Part shown: piece after piece, positions 61,214-64,000 of the stretch | Position numbering within the stretch: position 1 is the stretch's first letter | Layout of the letters: each line of letters opens with the position of its first letter | From: Larkinella sp049445795 | Lineage (GTDB): Bacteria > Bacteroidota > Bacteroidia > Cytophagales > Spirosomataceae | DNA: 64,000 nt | Reading direction: 5' to 3' | Assembly (NCBI RefSeq): GCF_049445795.1 | Contig: NZ_JBMSDT010000013.1 | Span: 186,001 to 250,000, forward strand | The notes under the pieces: generated by a model | Seen by the model: the letters and a program-made list of their open reading frames with translations, nothing else | What the model was told of the DNA's origin: nothing | Database searches by the model: none | Position numbers and translations under genes: made by a program

Positions 61214-61882
61214 TTAAACAAGTTGCAGTATCAGATGCCGAAGGGTAAAAATATTTCCCGGGGATAATTCATTGTCAGACATAAAACAACAATTACGAGT
61301 TGCACCAGTATCTTGTTTGAGGGTTCCGACTCGTGGCCCAACTCCTCTGCGGATAAGCAAATTATTTAGTTTGGATACAACGCCTGAAACGGTTCCATTT
61401 ACAACGTAGCCAATCAGGCATCCTTTAGGATAGTATTCTGATAGGTATCTCTCAATTCCATCACTGATGTAGTATGATCTAGAGTCAGAAGCTATTACAG
61501 CTTTACCGCTCGTTTTTCTCCAGTTTTTCTCAGATAGATTTTTCGCTTCCGCATAAAATTTATGCTCTGTTCTGGCCCAAATTTTACCAAACTTCAAATC
61601 TATAGTTGGACTTTTAGCAGGATTACCAGTGCCGAAGAAAACGTTTTTACTATAAAGCTTATGCTGTGGATCAACGATGATGTCTTTTGCGGTTAAGTAG
61701 CCAACTTCTTCCATGTTTCTGACTAAATGCGCTGTGAGATTGTCTTCAACCGAGTTGACATCGTAAAGTTTTTCTAAATACATTTTTTCATAGCCTAGCA
61801 AAATACCTTCAATGCAATCAGCCGCAAACCGTTCTCTAAACTTGGTAGCAATGCTTATATTTATGGAGCCAAAACCATTCAT
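61214..61882 (-). CDS. Putative restriction endonuclease, PD-(D/E)xK type
   Basis: A 222-residue protein of low-GC composition. A PD-(D/E)xK-like site is visible: Asp95 (SPTIDLKFG), Glu112 and Lys114 (FYAEAKNL), with an upstream acidic helix (VEDNLTAHLVRNM). Its start overlaps the stop of the N6-adenine methylase gene (ATGA at 61879-61882), as in a restriction-modification operon. I do not recognise a named family, and its specificity is unknown. Codon use and GC differ visibly from the chromosome to the left. Confidence 0.6.
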   Translation of the reverse strand: MNGFGSINISIATKFRERFAADCIEGILLGYEKMYLEKLYDVNSVEDNLTAHLVRNMEEVGYLTAKDIIVDPQHKLYSKNVFFGTGNPAKSPTIDLKFGKIWARTEHKFYAEAKNLSEKNWRKTSGKAVIASDSRSYYISDGIERYLSEYYPKGCLIGYVVNGTVSGVVSKLNNLLIRRGVGPRVGTLKQDTGATRNCCFMSDNELSPGNIFTLRHLILQLV

Positions 61883-64000
61883 GCCTCGCTAGTCAAGATT
61901 TCGAGAATAATTTCATCAGCATCGTTCAGTGCCATCGAACGAGACCAAAACCGCCGTTCATTGGGTTTTACAATATAAATTGTATCGTCTTTATAATACC
62001 TAAGAAACCGCCTAAAATAAATACTTTCAGCTTCTTCGCGATACGTATACGCTTCTAATTCCCGGAGAATTTCATCAAAACCATCAGATGGTAATTCTTC
62101 TATAGTGTTGTTTCGCTTCTGCTCATCTAGATGAAGGATAATTAGCTGTAAAGGTGTTTTACGATTTAAATTAAAGTATTGAGCACGGGCTTGGATACTA
62201 TCATGCGGATGTAAGAAGTTATTTATTGTCTGGCAAAGGTGAGTAGCATAAGCTTGGCTGTGCTCAATATTAACCGATTTAAATGCAACGGATTTTTGAC
62301 GTTCTTGAAAAGCATCTAATCTATAATTTAACAAATCTTCAATCAAAATACGGTCAGTCGTTGACAGGTTAAGTCCATCCCATAAAGCAAGTTCAATTTG
62401 CCTCTCAATTTCAGCTATTTGATAGTCAATTGGAGATATAGTGTTTCCTTTTTTTAGGTTTATTATTTCGTTAACTTTTGCCACAATTTGTTCTTTTGAT
62501 TTAATTGGCAGCGTAAAGCAAAGATCAGGCAAGTCAAGAATTTCGTTAGATTTAATATTTTCTCTCTCTACACCCCAGTTGGAGGAAGTCAAAAACATGA
62601 GATAAGTGGCAAAAGACGAGTTTAAAAAACCTACTAATAATTTAAAATCATCAATATCATCGGGATTATGTAAACCATATACAGATTTTTTGTAAGAGCA
62701 ATTATAATCAATAAAAGAAGCACAAAATCGTTTTTTTGATTGTCCTTCTTTTATGAGGACATGTGGGGCGTTGTATGAATTCATATCCCCAAAACGTCTA
62801 AAATGTTCATCATCTATTTTAAGAGTTTGATTTTTTGGGCTATAATATCTTGTAACGCTTTTAGAAGGGATATGAGGTAATTTTTTAATATCAGGATTAA
62901 ACGTTTTTTTTGAAGGTACAAATACTTCCTTAGGGCCAAAAAAATCAAAGCCTACACCTTTATCCCATTTTTTTTGCTCGATAGTTTCTAAAAGAGAATA
63001 TTTAGAATTTAGTCTATTGATTAGTGTAAAATCCCGTTCCAAACCCCACATGGCTACTTTCCAGATTTTAGTATCTGATTTCTGGCATTCTGTTCTAGGT
63101 AAATACTTTATATCTGTTGCATCTATCGCAATACCGTTAATTAATCGGTTTTTTATAATTGTTGTGGGAGTATAATAAGCTATCTTATTTGAAAAATTAC
63201 TTTGTGAGATTGGTGTATAAAATATTACACATGTAGGTGCAACCGCTGATGCAAAGAAATTGCGTCCTCTTAGCTTTTCTGATACTCGTCTCAAGACTGA
63301 AAAATTATATATTTTCTCTACATAATTTTCATTGAAAAGGAAATGACGGAAACTCTGGTATGTTCTTCCAGTATTAAATAAAATTTTACTGGTCGAAATA
63401 AGGGCAATTTTAGCTTCTGATGACAACCTTAATTTTGTTACGCGATGTAAAAAAGCAATGGCTGTTTGCGTGGCAAAATCATGATTCTTATTTGATCTCT
63501 TTATATTTTCAATGTATTCTAATATCTCAGACGGCACATTTTTAGTGCCAAATGGTGGGTTGCCAACAACTAAATCAAATTCAATATTATCGAATGACCC
63601 GTTACCAAGACTGCTCATTCGGAAAAGATTTTTGCCCTGTTTTTGCCCTATTCTGTCGGGATCGTAAATTAAATGTGGAAATCTTTTGTTCTGCCACAAC
63701 GTTTTTGGATCTAGCCGATCTAGCATAGTAAGGTAAATACTGAACGCAGTTACCTTAATGGCTTCAGCCTCGATTTCAATTCCAAAAATATTATCAAGGA
63801 CAATACTTTTGATGATCTCAAATGTCAGTTTTTGATCAGAATGAACATACTCCCAGCGGTCAAGTAATCGGTTTAGGGTGTTGACTAAGAAAACTCCTGA
63901 ACCACATGTAGGATCCATAGTCCTAATGTTGTAATTGATTTCGCCTGAGGAAGGATAAGGCAAAACCTGATTCAGTATAAATTCAGCTAGTGCGTGAGGA
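61879..64000 (-). CDS. N6-adenine DNA methyltransferase, 5' end outside the window
   Basis: At least 707 residues; the frame runs through the right edge (PHALAEFILNQVLPYPSSG, as in the usual YTPxxLAxFI start). Motif I is DPTCGSGVFLV, motif IV is VVGNPPFGTK, so it transfers methyl to adenine N6. The central and C-terminal parts (YYSPKNQTLKIDDEHFRRFG, VGFLNSSFATYLMFL) look like a TaqI-type target-recognition region. AT-rich, like the next gene, with which it overlaps (ATGA). Type IIG, Type II or BREX-like PglX cannot be separated without the N-terminus. Confidence 0.85.
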   Translation of the reverse strand, partial: PHALAEFILNQVLPYPSSGEINYNIRTMDPTCGSGVFLVNTLNRLLDRWEYVHSDQKLTFEIIKSIVLDNIFGIEIEAEAIKVTAFSIYLTMLDRLDPKTLWQNKRFPHLIYDPDRIGQKQGKNLFRMSSLGNGSFDNIEFDLVVGNPPFGTKNVPSEILEYIENIKRSNKNHDFATQTAIAFLHRVTKLRLSSEAKIALISTSKILFNTGRTYQSFRHFLFNENYVEKIYNFSVLRRVSEKLRGRNFFASAVAPTCVIFYTPISQSNFSNKIAYYTPTTIIKNRLINGIAIDATDIKYLPRTECQKSDTKIWKVAMWGLERDFTLINRLNSKYSLLETIEQKKWDKGVGFDFFGPKEVFVPSKKTFNPDIKKLPHIPSKSVTRYYSPKNQTLKIDDEHFRRFGDMNSYNAPHVLIKEGQSKKRFCASFIDYNCSYKKSVYGLHNPDDIDDFKLLVGFLNSSFATYLMFLTSSNWGVERENIKSNEILDLPDLCFTLPIKSKEQIVAKVNEIINLKKGNTISPIDYQIAEIERQIELALWDGLNLSTTDRILIEDLLNYRLDAFQERQKSVAFKSVNIEHSQAYATHLCQTINNFLHPHDSIQARAQYFNLNRKTPLQLIILHLDEQKRNNTIEELPSDGFDEILRELEAYTYREEAESIYFRRFLRYYKDDTIYIVKPNERRFWSRSMALNDADEIILEILTSEA

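Overview
This window looks like the chromosome of a Bacteroidota bacterium of the Cytophagales, most likely Spirosomataceae (Spirosoma/Larkinella type). The evidence is the gene content (a PorZ-like type IX secretion protein, SLBB polysaccharide exporters, PadR-coupled FtsX permeases with a prefix domain, DUF1501/DUF1553 cytochrome proteins), the TAnnTTTG-type promoter -7 elements, weak Shine-Dalgarno sequences and a moderately high GC content. The genus is inference. I saw no rRNA, tRNA, CRISPR array or transposase gene.

Layout. 1-3,840: edge of an exopolysaccharide locus (gmd fragment, Wzz chain-length protein, SLBB exporter). 3,997-16,759: housekeeping and envelope genes (gamma-carbonic anhydrase, Fur family, sialidase-like protein, large sensor histidine kinase, MgtC, uvrA, PadR plus FtsX permease). 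17,095-36,583: a catabolic and accessory stretch with secreted sugar-metabolism-type proteins (TIM-barrel isomerase, N-acyl-D-amino-acid deacylase, serine hydrolase, NHL propeller, c-type cytochrome/LRR membrane protein, DUF1549/DUF1553 cytochrome, DUF1501, Gfo/Idh/MocA, SUMF1-like). Small conflict-type genes are mixed in (DUF6883/DUF4926 pair, an orphan CdiI-type immunity protein, an MNT nucleotidyltransferase with a frameshifted HEPN partner). 36,754-40,345: ABC-F, DedA, SMP-30. 40,494-45,900: ECF sigma factor, putative anti-sigma with a duplicated motif, DUF4097-like protein and three outer-membrane proteins, probably one regulon. 46,012-53,303: ABA4-like, TraB/GumN, thymidine kinase, porZ, uridine kinase, esterase. 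53,424-61,115: DUF5009 acyltransferase, prohibitin, a nuoL-nuoM pair without other complex I genes, a phytanoyl-CoA dioxygenase and DUF1772. 61,214-64,000: a visibly AT-rich restriction-modification island that runs off the right edge.

The most unusual signal is not a protein. At more than ten places the window carries short elements built from degenerate short-period (mostly 7-nt) units, usually arranged as long inverted repeats. There are several sequence families: AATGAAT-like, GGGCAAA-like, GAATGAGT-like and palindromic CACGGACT-like. They sit between genes but also invade coding sequence: an in-frame array inside uvrA, one that supplies the tdk stop codon plus the start and signal-peptide region of porZ, and one that forms the C-terminus of an MscS channel. 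A 16-17-nt GC-rich module with core CGGGGCCGCCCG recurs four times inside three otherwise unrelated elements, as if it moves between them.
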